Of a DNA stretch of 5,698 nucleotides, positions 5,666-5,698 are shown piece by piece (position 1 is the first letter of the stretch; every line of letters starts with the position of its first letter). Made by a program: the position numbers and the translations under genes. Origin of the DNA: Clostridiales bacterium UBA1246 (lineage in GTDB: Bacteria; Bacillota; Clostridia; Oscillospirales; Oscillospiraceae); contig DBWE01000205.1 of assembly GCA_002308315.1 (NCBI GenBank), positions 3,789 through 9,486 of the forward strand, given 5' to 3'. The notes under the pieces were generated by a model, which was not told the origin of the DNA, made no database searches, and saw only the letters and a list, made by a program, of their open reading frames with translations.

Positions 5666-5698
5666 CCGCCGGTAAAGTTTTCAGAACTTTACCGGCGG
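5666..5698 (+). terminator. Rho-independent terminator at the operon end, probably bidirectional
   Basis: CCGCCGGTAAAGTT pairs perfectly with AACTTTACCGGCGG (14 bp) across a TTCAG loop, 4 nt after the gatD-like stop codon. The window ends on the last stem base, so the plus-strand T-run cannot be seen. Five A residues at 5661-5665 would give a T-run on the minus strand, suggesting use by a converging gene as well. Confidence 0.8.

Overview
This is a GC-rich, gene-dense bacterial window. It suggests a high-GC member of the Firmicutes, probably Clostridia. The evidence is strong purine-rich Shine-Dalgarno sites, a MurT/GatD-type pair (typical of Gram-positive cell walls), a 'sugar-transfer associated' ATP-grasp protein of a kind common in Clostridia, and an AlkZ-related protein. 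The assignment rests on gene content only.

Layout: two gene sets diverge from a short intergenic region around 1180-1335. Leftward (minus strand) lie a biotin-protein ligase (birA) and, overlapping its stop by 4 nt, an AlkZ-related winged-helix protein that runs off the left edge. Rightward (plus strand) lie alanine racemase (alr), an ATP-grasp ligase, a MurT-like Mur ligase and a GatD-like amidotransferase-fold protein. The right set is closed by a perfect 14-bp stem-loop at the right edge. The intergenic region holds two well-formed divergent sigma-70/SigA-type promoters, each with a 17-nt spacer.

The rightward genes look like one cell-wall operon. Alr makes D-alanine. MurT and GatD normally form the enzyme that amidates the D-glutamate of lipid II, using ammonia released from glutamine by GatD. 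Here the GatD homologue keeps the fold's landmarks, but the nucleophilic cysteine reads as Thr88 and the catalytic histidine as Thr184, so it should not hydrolyse glutamine. The MurT partner keeps its P-loop and zinc ribbon but departs from the usual MurT signatures. An ATP-grasp ligase sits between alr and this pair. The most interesting reading is a variant peptidoglycan-precursor modification system in which the amine donor is not glutamine-derived ammonia, possibly an amino acid. That function is inference; the residue changes are seen directly.

A second oddity is birA. Its conserved substrate-binding STN motif lies in frame upstream of the first ATG, yet no ATG, GTG or TTG is available in that frame back to the preceding stop. 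This points to a non-canonical start or a sequence indel.

No tRNA, rRNA, CRISPR array, insertion sequence or other mobile element was seen.
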